A DNA stretch of 64,000 bases from NCBI RefSeq assembly GCF_002176815.1, contig NZ_CP021648.1:496001-560000 (forward strand), written 5' to 3'. A program made the translations under genes and the position numbers. The first letter of the stretch is position 1; each line of letters begins with the position of its first letter. Origin of the DNA: Acidovorax sp. T1 (GTDB lineage: Bacteria; Pseudomonadota; Gammaproteobacteria; Burkholderiales; Burkholderiaceae_C). Under the pieces are notes generated by a model. The model saw only the letters and a list, made by a program, of their open reading frames with translations, was not told where the DNA came from and searched no databases. This document shows positions 26,644-35,138 of the stretch, piece by piece.

Positions 26644-27156
26644 ATGTTCGACCCCGACCTGCCCGCACAGGGCCTGCGCCCCACGCACGACCAGATGCTC
26701 AAGCACCTGCGCCGCTCCAACGCGGTGGCGCAGCGCGCGGTCTCGCTCGGCCACCATCCCTTCGGTGCCGTGTTGGTCGGCCCCGACCAGGAGACGGTGC
26801 TGCTCGAGCAGTGCAACATCGACACGGTCAACCATGCCGAGTCGACGCTCGCGCGCGTGGCGGCGACCAACTTCACGCCCGAGTTCCTGTGGGGCTGCAC
26901 GCTCTACACCGCGGTCGAGCCCTGCTGCATGTGCGCCGGCACGGCCTACTGGGCCAACATCGGGCGCGTCGTCTACGGCATGACCGAGGCGCAACTGCTG
27001 GCCGAGACCGGCAGCCATGCCGAGAACCCGACGATGAGCGTGCCGTCGCGCTATGTGTTCGACCACTGCCAGAAGCCGGTCGAGCTCATCGGCCCGGTGC
27101 CGGAAATCGCCGAGGAAACCGTGGCGATGCAGCGGGCGTTCTGGGCATCGCGCTGA
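26644..27156 (+). CDS. nucleoside/nucleobase deaminase (cytidine deaminase-like fold)
   Basis: This 170-residue zinc hydrolase has the deaminase signature: HAE in NHAEST (zinc ligand and proton shuttle) and PCCMC in VEPCCMCAGTAYW (zinc ligands). The size and GHHPFGAVLV region suggest a guanine- or nucleoside-deaminase-like enzyme rather than TadA, but the substrate is not readable. It begins 20 bp after the Tn3 terminus with no clear Shine-Dalgarno, so its native promoter has probably been displaced. It converges with the next gene, with a gap of 18 bp. Confidence 0.85.
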   Translation: MFDPDLPAQGLRPTHDQMLKHLRRSNAVAQRAVSLGHHPFGAVLVGPDQETVLLEQCNIDTVNHAESTLARVAATNFTPEFLWGCTLYTAVEPCCMCAGTAYWANIGRVVYGMTEAQLLAETGSHAENPTMSVPSRYVFDHCQKPVELIGPVPEIAEETVAMQRAFWASR

Positions 27157-27174
27157 GGCGCGCGCGGATGCGTC

Positions 27175-27477
27175 TCAGCGCAGCAGCGGTGTATGCCGCA
27201 GCTTCTTGCAGTCCTTGCCCGTCGATTCCTTGACGAAGCGCTTGTCCTCCGAGGTGATCCAGCGCATGTTCTCGCGCGTGTCCTGTCCCCCGGCACAGAG
27301 CTGGACCACGTAGCCGATCTGCCAGTCGGGGCAGGCGCCTTCGGCCTGCCCGGTGGATGGGCAGGGGTGTTCCTGCCGAAAGGCGCGCTGCTCGGCGTGG
27401 TCGCGGTGCTTGTTGCGGGCGTCGGCCATGCCGGGCAGGGCGGCGAAGAGGAGGCAAAGAAGAAGGGTCTTGGTCAT
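27175..27477 (-). CDS. small secreted HNH-like protein with an altered active site
   Basis: This 100-residue protein has a signal peptide (LLLCLLFAALPGMADA). The mature part, RAFRQEHPCPSTGQAEGACP followed by WQIGYVVQLCAGG and ENMRWITSE, matches a family of small HNH-nuclease-like proteins in which this position normally reads IDHVVPL. Here the Asp-His pair is replaced by Gly-Tyr, so nuclease activity is doubtful. Cysteines (CPSTG, ACP, LCAGG, KDCKK) could form disulfides or bind zinc. Its role is unknown. Confidence 0.65.
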   Translation of the reverse strand: MTKTLLLCLLFAALPGMADARNKHRDHAEQRAFRQEHPCPSTGQAEGACPDWQIGYVVQLCAGGQDTRENMRWITSEDKRFVKESTGKDCKKLRHTPLLR

Positions 27478-27575
27478 GGTGGAAGGCCGCGGCGCCCGGG
27501 CCGCGGTGCTCTATGCTATCCGGCTGCCGCGCGGGGTGCCGCACGTTGTCGCCCGCTCTCTTTCTCACTTCTCAG

Positions 27576-28562
27576 ATGCACTTGCCGTTCCCGAATTCCG
27601 ATGTCGCTACCGCGCGCGCGCCCCTGGTTGCCGTGACCGGCGCGACCGGCTTCATCGGCCGGCATCTCATCGCCGCGCTGGTGCAGGCGGGCTGGCGGGT
27701 GCGGCTGCTGCTGCGGCGCGAACCGTCCGGCGCCGAATGGCGCCAGTCGACGCCCGAAGTCGTGGCCGGCTCGCTCGACAACGAGGCCGCAGTGGCGCGT
27801 CTCGTGGAGGGCGTCGATGCGGTGATCCATCTGGCCGGACTCATCAAGGCGGCACGGCGTGCCGATTTCTTTGCGGTGAACGAGCAGGGTGTCGCGCGGA
27901 TCGCGCGGGCGACGAAGCAACTGTCGCCCGACGCGCATTTCCTGCTGGTCTCCAGCCTGGCCGCGCGCGAACCGCTGCTTTCCGACTACGCCGCCAGCAA
28001 GCGTGCCGGCGAGGCTGCGGCACTCGACGCGATGGGCGCGCGCGCCACCGTGCTGCGCCCACCGGCTGTCTACGGCCCGGGGGACCGCGAAACGCTGCGC
28101 TTCTTCCAGGTTGCCCGCTGGCCGCGCGTGCCCCTGCTCGGCGGGCCGGACGCGCGCGCCGCGCTGATCCACGTGCGCGACGTGGCCCGGCTGATCGTCA
28201 TGCTCGTCGCGTCGACGCCGCAGGGCCAGGTGCTGGCGGCGGCGGATGGCCAGCCAGCGGGCTATCGCTGGGACGAACTGCTCGGTGCCGCGGCGCGGGC
28301 GGTCGGCAACCCGACGCCGCGCTTCCTGCAGGCGCCGCAAGGGCTGCTGCGTGGCATCGCATGGGTCGGCGATGTGGCGCGCCTCGGCGGCTCGGCGGCC
28401 ATGCTCAATTCGCAGAAGCTGCGCGAGCTGCGCCATGCGGATTGGGGCGTTTCGCCGGCCGAACTCGCGCGGCCGGAGGGCTGGTCGCCGCAGTTCGACA
28501 TCGACACCGGCTTCGCCGATGCGGTCGCCTGGTACCGGTCGGCCGGCTGGTTGCCGGGGTGA
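27576..28562 (+). CDS. NAD(P)-dependent epimerase/dehydratase-type oxidoreductase; candidate ceramide-pathway reductase
   Basis: This 328-residue extended-SDR protein has the Rossmann motif VTGATGFIGRHL at the N-terminus, followed by AVIHLAG and a YAASK active-site motif (SDYAASKRAGE). The start at 27576 is chosen because the Rossmann strand follows 16 residues later. Bacterial sphingolipid loci encode an SDR of this type (CerR) that reduces the 3-keto intermediate. This gene lies at the edge of such a locus, so that role is plausible, but many other substrates are possible. Its stop overlaps the next start (GTGA). Confidence 0.7.
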   Translation: MHLPFPNSDVATARAPLVAVTGATGFIGRHLIAALVQAGWRVRLLLRREPSGAEWRQSTPEVVAGSLDNEAAVARLVEGVDAVIHLAGLIKAARRADFFAVNEQGVARIARATKQLSPDAHFLLVSSLAAREPLLSDYAASKRAGEAAALDAMGARATVLRPPAVYGPGDRETLRFFQVARWPRVPLLGGPDARAALIHVRDVARLIVMLVASTPQGQVLAAADGQPAGYRWDELLGAAARAVGNPTPRFLQAPQGLLRGIAWVGDVARLGGSAAMLNSQKLRELRHADWGVSPAELARPEGWSPQFDIDTGFADAVAWYRSAGWLPG

Positions 28563-29641
28563 CGGTGACATCGTCCGATTCCGGCGCAGTCCCGGTCTGG
28601 GTGCTGCTCGGCGCGCGCCATGGCGACAACCAGCAACTGCTGGCCATCGCCGATGCCTTGGGCGTGCCGTACCGCACCGTGCCCTTGCGCTTCAACACCG
28701 CTGCGGGGCTGCCGCCGGTTCTGCTGGGCGCCTCGCGGCTGAGTTGGCGCAGCGAAGATGCGGCAGTGCTGCAGCCGCCCTGGCCGCGCGTGGTGCTGGC
28801 GGCCGGGCGCAAGAGCGTGCCGGCGGCGCGGTGGATCCGGCAGCGGTCGGGCGGGCGCACGCAGCTGGTCCACGTCAACCGGCCGTGGGCGCCGCTGTCG
28901 TGGTTCGACCTGATCGTGACGACGCCGCAGTACGCGGTGCCCAAGCGCGTCAACGTGCTGAGCCATCGCCTGCCCTTCATGCAGCCGCCGTCCGCGAGCG
29001 AGGTGCTCCTGCCGTCCGCATGGCAGGCGCAGGCGGCCCGCATGCCGCGGCCCTGGACGCTGGTGATGGTCGGTGGCGACAGCCGGCCCTTCGTGCTCGA
29101 CGACGCGGCAGCCGTTGGCCTGGCGCGCCTCGTGAATGCACAGGTGCGAGCGCAAGGTGGCAGTGCCTGGGTGCTCGGCAGCCCGCGGACGCCAGCCGCT
29201 GCAATCGATGTGCTGGCCCAGTGCCTGGACGTGCCTGCGCATGTCGTCCGCTGGGGCGAGGGCGAGAACCCCTACGCCGCCCTGCGCCAGCGCGCCGACC
29301 GCATCATCGTCACGACCGACAGCGCGTCGATGCTGACCGAGGCGCTGCTCACCGGACGGCCGGTCGCGCCCTTCGCATTGCCACGGCAACCGGATTGGCG
29401 CTGGCGCCTGGCGACGGCCTGGCGCGCCGCCGCGGCACGGCGGCCAGGGTCGCTGGTGGCGCGCAGCTTCGATGCCCTGCAGGACCTCGGATTGCTCTCG
29501 TCGCTGCGCGACCTGGGCTTGCTGCACGCTGCGCTGGACGCCGCCGGTGCGTTCGACGGCGGCGGGCAGGTGCTCGCGTTGGCACGGCAGGAGCGCGAGG
29601 CCACGCTGGCGCGCATCCACGCACTGATCGATCGGCCCTGA
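28559..29641 (+). CDS. ELM1/GtrOC1-like protein (DUF1022 type)
   Basis: This 360-residue protein of the mitochondrial-fission-ELM1-like family is glycosyltransferase-like in fold. The N-terminal VLLGARHGDNQQLLAIADAL, the later VVLAAGRKSVPAARW and the C-terminal RIIVTTDSASMLTEALLTGRP are characteristic. The GTG start overlaps the preceding SDR stop by four bases, indicating co-translation. Bacterial members usually lie near envelope-sugar genes, but no reaction has been established. It converges with the next gene. Confidence 0.75.
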   Translation: MTVTSSDSGAVPVWVLLGARHGDNQQLLAIADALGVPYRTVPLRFNTAAGLPPVLLGASRLSWRSEDAAVLQPPWPRVVLAAGRKSVPAARWIRQRSGGRTQLVHVNRPWAPLSWFDLIVTTPQYAVPKRVNVLSHRLPFMQPPSASEVLLPSAWQAQAARMPRPWTLVMVGGDSRPFVLDDAAAVGLARLVNAQVRAQGGSAWVLGSPRTPAAAIDVLAQCLDVPAHVVRWGEGENPYAALRQRADRIIVTTDSASMLTEALLTGRPVAPFALPRQPDWRWRLATAWRAAAARRPGSLVARSFDALQDLGLLSSLRDLGLLHAALDAAGAFDGGGQVLALARQEREATLARIHALIDRP

Positions 29642-29669
29642 TCGGCTGGATCGGGCAGGGGGGGCCTGC

Positions 29670-30554
29670 TCAGGCCGTGGCGCGCGAGGCGCGGGCCACG
29701 CAATCCAGCGCATCGCTGCGCACATGGCCGCGCGCGATCTCGGCGTCGACCAGGGCGCGGTCGATCGCGCCGTTGTCCAGGCATTCGCCCAGCATCCGGA
29801 AGAACAGCTTTTCCTGCGCCGGATCGGGGTGCCGGCGGTAGCGCCCGGCACCGCGCCCCGTCAGCTTGCGCAGCCAGATGCCGGCGCGCGAGGTGAGCGT
29901 GGTGCCGCGCGGCGTGAAATCCGAGGGCAGGCCGGTCTTCCACGGCTGTGTGCGGCGATGGGTGTTGTGCAGCAGCTTGGTCTGGGGCGTGAGCCGGTCG
30001 AAGTCGTTCCACTCGGGCTCCAGTGCCGCGACGCTGCTGGGCGGCTCGAGCAGCAGCCACATCCAGTCTCGGTAATCACGCTCGCCGCGAAAGGTGCGCT
30101 CGAAGTCCGCTTCCCACTGCCAGTGCTTGAGGCGCGCGCAGTCCATCAGCATCACGCTCGACGCGTAGTGCAGCGGGCGGCGGAAATCGCCGTCCATCTG
30201 CCGCGCCATCACAGCAGCGCCGCCCATGTTGCGCTCGAGCAGCGCGTTGATGTCGCCGAGCGCGAAGATGTCGGGGTCGATCAGCACCGCGCGACCGGCA
30301 TAGCCCATCTGCTCGGGCACGGCGAAGCGCAGCGGCGTGAACGACTGCAGGTCGTCGTTGCGCCACGGCACCTGCTGGCCTTCGCGCAGGTAGCGGCGAC
30401 CCTCGAAGCGTTCGAAGGCCGGGAAGTCCGTCGTCTGGAGGATGCGCACGTCGAAGCGCTCGGGCGCGGCGCTGCGGCTGCGCAACGCGTGCTGCGCCAC
30501 CAGGGCGCCGACGATCTGCTTGGGGTTGGTGTGGATGAAGACGGCGTTGCGCAT
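29670..30554 (-). CDS. glycosyltransferase-like protein (GT8-type fold suspected)
   Basis: This 294-residue protein has FIHTNPKQIVGALVAQHAL at the N-terminus and LIDPDIFALGDI, a DxD-like motif typical of GT-A glycosyltransferases. Later segments include SSVMLMDCARLKHW and TKLLHNTHRR. This resembles GT8-like proteins that handle nucleotide sugars. The donor and acceptor are unknown; glycosylation of a lipid is possible given the neighbours. It is divergently arranged from the next gene across about 190 bp that should hold both promoters. Confidence 0.6.
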   Translation of the reverse strand: MRNAVFIHTNPKQIVGALVAQHALRSRSAAPERFDVRILQTTDFPAFERFEGRRYLREGQQVPWRNDDLQSFTPLRFAVPEQMGYAGRAVLIDPDIFALGDINALLERNMGGAAVMARQMDGDFRRPLHYASSVMLMDCARLKHWQWEADFERTFRGERDYRDWMWLLLEPPSSVAALEPEWNDFDRLTPQTKLLHNTHRRTQPWKTGLPSDFTPRGTTLTSRAGIWLRKLTGRGAGRYRRHPDPAQEKLFFRMLGECLDNGAIDRALVDAEIARGHVRSDALDCVARASRATA

Positions 30555-30741
30555 GCCGTATTTTCACCTCTGGCACGACCCTAGCCGAGAACGATCCATC
30601 TCGGGTCACCCGAGCCGACTCGACCGCCGGGATACACTGGCGCCGCATGAAGGTAGTACATCTCCTACACGAGCCACATTTTCCGCAATCAATCCGAATG
30701 GCTGTCGACGTCCGAGTCGGTGCTGCATGGGGGAGTTCAGC

Positions 30742-31647
30742 ATGCATTTGCTGATGACCGGTAAGGGCGCCAGCGGCAGTTGGCAAATCCGGGGCGTTCA
30801 ACTGGGGCAGACATTGCGGGCAGCCGTGGTCCCGAACGCCAAAGATCTTGCACCCTACAACTTGGCAGTGCTCGTGAAGCGGCAGACAACCGATTTGCTG
30901 GAGAGATTCCATCAGTCCAAGGTCCCGCTGATCTGGGATGTGGTCGATGCATGGCCTCAGCCCATTGGAAACGCATGGCAGAAAGACCGGTGCTTGGAGT
31001 GGCTGGCCGGCGAAGTGAAGACGATCCGGCCTGCGGGGATCGTCGCGGCGACACGAGCGATGGCTCGGGACTGCGAGGGCTTTGGCGTGCCGGTGCTGGC
31101 GCTACCGCACCACGCACGGCCGGGCCTGCGGCAGAACCCGATCCGGCCGCTGAAAGTGCTGGGGTATGAAGGCGGGGAGAAGTACCTGGGACGCTGGCTG
31201 CCGATCATCAAACGTCAGTGCTCAGCACGCGGATTGCGGTTCGTCATCAATCCCACAGAGGTGGCGGACGTGGACGTCTTGGTCGCGCTGCGTGACTGCG
31301 ATGGCTATGCCCCAAGGAATTGGAAGAGCAATGTCAAGCTGGCCAACGCACAGGGAAGCGGGACGCCAGTGATCTGCAATCGCGAGGCGGGGTATCTTGA
31401 GACGGCTTGCGGGGCTGAACAGTGGGCCGACGACGAAGCTGAATTCGCCGCGGCACTGGATGCGTTGGAGTCCACCGAGGCGCGGCGATCAACTGCGCAA
31501 GTCTTACGCGCTGCTGCTCCCAGCATCGATAGCGTCACCGCTACGTACCTTCAATGGCTGCGGTCGGAGTTCCAAATTTCCAAGGTACCATCGATAGCCG
31601 TTGCGACGACGGCCAAGCGACGATGGGGTATTTGGGGCGCGTCGTGA
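30742..31647 (+). CDS. putative GT-B type glycosyltransferase
   Basis: This 301-residue protein starts at ATG 30742 with GGGGGAG upstream. LLMTGKGASGSWQIRGVQLG and VPLIWDVVDAWPQP resemble the first Rossmann domain of GT-B enzymes. The second domain contains KVLGYEGGEKYLGRWLPIIK and the donor-site-like NVKLANAQGSGTPVICN followed by an acidic patch. It is shorter than typical GT4 enzymes. No acceptor is readable. It ends 4 bp before the convergent stop of the acyltransferase-type gene at 31652. Confidence 0.6.
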   Translation: MHLLMTGKGASGSWQIRGVQLGQTLRAAVVPNAKDLAPYNLAVLVKRQTTDLLERFHQSKVPLIWDVVDAWPQPIGNAWQKDRCLEWLAGEVKTIRPAGIVAATRAMARDCEGFGVPVLALPHHARPGLRQNPIRPLKVLGYEGGEKYLGRWLPIIKRQCSARGLRFVINPTEVADVDVLVALRDCDGYAPRNWKSNVKLANAQGSGTPVICNREAGYLETACGAEQWADDEAEFAAALDALESTEARRSTAQVLRAAAPSIDSVTATYLQWLRSEFQISKVPSIAVATTAKRRWGIWGAS

Positions 31648-31651
31648 GCGC

Positions 31652-32833
31652 TCAACGCCGCGCACTGGCCAGCGCGGCGATGATCTGCCCGATGTCGTCG
31701 TCGCTGTGCGCCGCGCTGAGGCTGATGCGCACGAGGCTCAGGCCGGCGGGCGTGGCAGGCGGGATCATCAGGTTGGTGTAGATGCCGCTGTCCAGCAGCG
31801 ACTGCCACAGGGCCTGTGCTTCGGCGCGTTCGGTGAAGACCAAGGCCACGACCGGGCCGGGCGTCGTGGTGCCCAGCCGGTAGCCGAGCTTCGTTGCTTC
31901 GGCGTAGAGGCGTTCGGCGTGCCGCCACAGTCGTTCGCGCAACGCATGGCCATCCAGCATCTGGCGCAGCGCTTCGCGCGTGGCCGCGATCGAGGGCGGC
32001 GACGACGAGGCCGTGAAGATGTACGGTCGGCTCACCATCCGAACGTATTCGAGTTCCGCGTGCCGGCCGATGCAGAAGCCGCCGACGCCGCCCAGGCTCT
32101 TGGAGAAGGTGCCGACGATGAAGTCCACGTCGTCGAGCACGCCCAGTTGCTCTGCCAGGCCGAGGCCGCGTTCGCCGAACACGCCGAAGGAATGCGCTTC
32201 GTCGACCAGCAGCCAGGCGCCATAGCGCCGTTTGATCTCGGCGATTTCCTGCAACGGCGCGCGGTCGCCCAGCGTGCTGTAGACGCCTTCGACCACGATC
32301 AGCGCGCGATGCGCATCGTCGCCCAGCCGCGCCAGGCGGCGGTCGAGGTTTTCGGGGTCGTTGTGCCGGAAGCGGATGGTCGTCGCATTGCTCAAACGGC
32401 AGCCGTCATGGATGCTGGCATGGCTGTCGGCATCCACCAGCAGGTAGTCGCCGGTGTCGGCCAGCGCGGAGATCACGCCGAGGTTGGTCTGGTAGCCGGT
32501 GGAAAAAACGATGCAGGACGGCCAGCCGACGGCGTCTGCCAGTTCACGTTCGAGGGCGCGGTGGCCGGCGTAGTTGCCGCTCGCCATGCGCGAACCGGTG
32601 GAGCCGGTGCCCTGGGTCTCGATGGCCGCGATGGCGGCGGCGCGGCAGGCGGCGTCGTAGGTCAGGCCGAGGTAGTTGTTGGTCCCCGCGAGCACCATGC
32701 GGCGCCCCCCGATGGTCGCTGAGGTGGCTGAATGGATCTCGTCCATCGGCGTCGCGATCGGTGCCACGCCACCCATCGCGTCCAAGCTCGCCTGGAGCTG
32801 GCGCTGCGCGCCGAACTTGTTGAGAAGACTCAC
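31652..32833 (-). CDS. spt: serine palmitoyltransferase-type alpha-oxoamine synthase
   Basis: This PLP enzyme of 393 residues belongs to the alpha-oxoamine synthase family, which condenses an amino acid with an acyl thioester. GTGSTGSRMASGNYAGH, the His in DADSHASIHDG, and the PLP-lysine motif VGTFSKSLGGVGGF are present. TFSKSLGG followed by VGG favours serine palmitoyltransferase over BioF. The immediately preceding gene is a dedicated acyl carrier protein (GTGA overlap), and an acyl-AMP ligase precedes that, as in bacterial sphingolipid operons. I infer the product is 3-ketosphinganine; CqsA- or KBL-like alternatives are less likely. Confidence 0.8.
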   Translation of the reverse strand: MSLLNKFGAQRQLQASLDAMGGVAPIATPMDEIHSATSATIGGRRMVLAGTNNYLGLTYDAACRAAAIAAIETQGTGSTGSRMASGNYAGHRALERELADAVGWPSCIVFSTGYQTNLGVISALADTGDYLLVDADSHASIHDGCRLSNATTIRFRHNDPENLDRRLARLGDDAHRALIVVEGVYSTLGDRAPLQEIAEIKRRYGAWLLVDEAHSFGVFGERGLGLAEQLGVLDDVDFIVGTFSKSLGGVGGFCIGRHAELEYVRMVSRPYIFTASSSPPSIAATREALRQMLDGHALRERLWRHAERLYAEATKLGYRLGTTTPGPVVALVFTERAEAQALWQSLLDSGIYTNLMIPPATPAGLSLVRISLSAAHSDDDIGQIIAALASARR

Positions 32834-33087
32834 GCCGCACCGCCGGTCAGTTGGGCGATGCCGGCGCGCAGCCCGTTGATGGTGTGCGCCTGGGCCAGCG
32901 TCTCCACCGGGATCGACAGGTCCAGACGGTCCTCGATCTCCATGACGAGGTCCATCACGCCGATCGAGTCGAGGTCTGCCTCCTGCATCAGGTCGGCATT
33001 GCCGCCCAGGCTCGCCGTGCCGGGACGGATCGCGTCGAGTGCTTCGCGGATGGCGCTTTCGATGGTTGCCAGATTCAATTCGGTCAC
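32830..33087 (-). CDS. dedicated acyl carrier protein
   Basis: This 85-residue ACP has the phosphopantetheine-attachment motif DLDSIGVMDLVMEIED. Its predicted four-helix length and acidic composition are typical. It starts with GTG and its stop overlaps the next gene's start. Its position between an acyl-AMP ligase and the serine palmitoyltransferase suggests it delivers the acyl group for long-chain-base formation. Activation would be by a phosphopantetheinyl transferase such as that at 38492. Confidence 0.88.
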   Translation of the reverse strand: MTELNLATIESAIREALDAIRPGTASLGGNADLMQEADLDSIGVMDLVMEIEDRLDLSIPVETLAQAHTINGLRAGIAQLTGGAA

Positions 33088-33097
33088 GGGTGAGGGC

Positions 33098-34921
33098 TCA
33101 ATCAGGGGTCGTCAGGGCAATGTCGCGGCCGATGCTCGCGTGCTGGGTCTGCACGCGCGCATCGTCCTTGACGAAGCCGACCTGCGGCTCCTCGCCGCAA
33201 CGCTTGAGGAAGTCGCTGCGCGCCATGCTGCGCGACAGCTTGCCCGACGAGGTGCGCGGCAGGGTGTGCGGCGGCACCAGTTCGATCAGGCAATGGATGC
33301 CGAACTCGGCGTTGATGGCCTGCTTCAGGCGCACCGACAGCGAGGCCAGCTTGATCGGATCGGTTTCCCGGCACTGCACGACCAGCACTGCGGTTTCGTT
33401 CTCGTCCTCGTCCACGACCGTGAAGGCGGAGGCATCGGTCGGCCGGACTTCGGGCTGCTGCTCGGCCAGGTATTCGAGGTCCTGCGGCCAGATGTTGCGG
33501 CCCTTGATGATCATCAGGTCCTTGGCGCGGCCGGTGACGAACAGCGAACCGTCGGCGAAGTAGCCCAGGTCGCCGGTGTTGAGCCAGCCATCGTCCGACA
33601 GCACCTCTTGCGTGGCCTCGGGGTTGCCGAAGTAGCCCGACATCACGCTGGGCCCGCGCAGATAGATGGCGCCGCACCGGCGTTCGGGTAGCGCGTTGCC
33701 CCGGTCGCCCCGTACTTCGACCTCGAAGCCCGGCAGTGGCCGGCCGCAGTCGATGAAGGCCTTGCCCTTGACCGCGGCTTCACCCTCGATCGGCGGACGT
33801 GCCTCGCCCGTGCGGGACAACCTGTCGATGTCGATGAGGTCGCTGCGTGAGCCGCTGCCCACGGGCGCGAAGCTCACGCCCAGCGCACATTCCGCCATGC
33901 CGTAGCTGGGCAGGAAGGCGCGTTCGTCGAAGCCGGCCGGTGCCAGGATCTCCGACACCTGGCGCAGGGAATCAGGGTGGATCATCTCGGCGCCCACGCC
34001 GGCGATGCGCCAGGAGGACAGATCGAGCGCCTCGATGTCCGCCGGACGCAGGCGGCGTGCGCACAGCGTGTAGCCGAACGGCGGGCTGTAAGAGATGGTG
34101 CAGCGGTTGCGCGAGATCAGCTTGAGCCAGAGGCGCGGGCGCATCGCGAACTCGCGCGTCGGCAGGTAGTCGACCGAGCGCTGCGTGGCCATGCACCCCA
34201 GCACGATGCCCACCAGCCCCATGTCGTGGTAGTGCGGCAGCCAGGAGCAGAAGCGATCGTCCGCGGTGAGCGCAAAGCCATGGTTGAAGATGGCGCCCAG
34301 GTTGGCCATGACCGCGGACTGTGTGATCATCGTGCCGCGCGGGAAGCGGGTGCTGCCCGAGGTGTACTGCAGATAGGCCAGGTCGGTCGGCGCGGGCGGT
34401 GGCGGCAGCTTTTCCTGGGCGTCCAGTGCCAGGAAGTCGTCCAGCGTGCCGGACAGCGCGAGCGGCAAACCTTCGCTGGCTTCGTTCAGGAAGCCGACGA
34501 ATTCGGACGGTGCGAAGGCAGCGACCGCCTGGCAGTCGCGCATCAGCTGGCGCAGGTGGCGAACGTACGCCTCGCGGCCGCCCAGGTGCACGGCGGCCGG
34601 CAGCGGCACGGGCACCAGCCCGGCGTACTGGCACGCATAGAACATGACGGCGAAGTCCGGGTGCGTTTGCGCAACCAGGGCCAGCCGCTGACCGCGGCCG
34701 AGCGGCGCCAGGTGGCGCGACATCTCCAGGGCGCGGCGACGCAGTTCACGGTACGGCAGAACGGCCGAGAGCTTGTCGCGGCCATCGTAGTAATTGAACC
34801 CGGTCTCGCCGGTCGCGGCATAGTCCAGGGCTTCCGTCAGGGTGGAGAAGAGCGCGCTGCGCAGCGGAATGCCACTGGCCGTCGGCGTCGGTGTCGTACC
34901 GAGGAGCATTGCTTGCGTCAC
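33098..34921 (-). CDS. fatty acyl-AMP ligase / acyl-ACP synthetase (1)
   Basis: This 607-residue adenylate-forming enzyme activates a fatty acid as acyl-AMP and loads it, probably on the adjacent ACP. Motif A3 reads YTSGSTRFPRGTM, with Arg where Lys is usual. Later motifs are LPSYGMAECALG, GWLNTGDLGYF and the C-terminal catalytic Lys in TSSGKLSRS. The GTG start at 34921 has GGGAGGG seven bases upstream; ATG 34909 is an alternative. It leads an operon with the ACP and serine palmitoyltransferase-type gene. Confidence 0.88.
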   Translation of the reverse strand: MTQAMLLGTTPTPTASGIPLRSALFSTLTEALDYAATGETGFNYYDGRDKLSAVLPYRELRRRALEMSRHLAPLGRGQRLALVAQTHPDFAVMFYACQYAGLVPVPLPAAVHLGGREAYVRHLRQLMRDCQAVAAFAPSEFVGFLNEASEGLPLALSGTLDDFLALDAQEKLPPPPAPTDLAYLQYTSGSTRFPRGTMITQSAVMANLGAIFNHGFALTADDRFCSWLPHYHDMGLVGIVLGCMATQRSVDYLPTREFAMRPRLWLKLISRNRCTISYSPPFGYTLCARRLRPADIEALDLSSWRIAGVGAEMIHPDSLRQVSEILAPAGFDERAFLPSYGMAECALGVSFAPVGSGSRSDLIDIDRLSRTGEARPPIEGEAAVKGKAFIDCGRPLPGFEVEVRGDRGNALPERRCGAIYLRGPSVMSGYFGNPEATQEVLSDDGWLNTGDLGYFADGSLFVTGRAKDLMIIKGRNIWPQDLEYLAEQQPEVRPTDASAFTVVDEDENETAVLVVQCRETDPIKLASLSVRLKQAINAEFGIHCLIELVPPHTLPRTSSGKLSRSMARSDFLKRCGEEPQVGFVKDDARVQTQHASIGRDIALTTPD

Positions 34922-35138
34922 CTTGCACCCTCCCGCTTCCCGTGCTCCTGAACTCTCGGGAGAACGCTAGAACACAACATTTTGGGCATGCACTGCTTCA
35001 CTCTATAACTTGACTGAACTGTACGATACTGTACGGTTTTGGCTACCCGCAGGCCGCGCACCCCATGGAAAAAACTCGACCGCCGCGGGATTGTAAAATC
35101 CGGAAACGTCAAACTGTCATAAATGCTATGCACAGTGA
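34922..35138 (-). promoter_or_regulatory. promoter region of the acyl-AMP ligase-ACP-SPT operon with a palindrome
   Basis: This 217-bp intergenic region is AT-richer than its surroundings. At 35018-35037 it contains the imperfect palindrome ACTGTAC-GATACT-GTACGGT, which is also a direct repeat of CTGTACG. On the minus strand TATAGA lies shortly downstream and could serve as a -10 element. The palindrome resembles operators of TetR-type regulators, but no such gene is present in the window. Confidence 0.45.
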
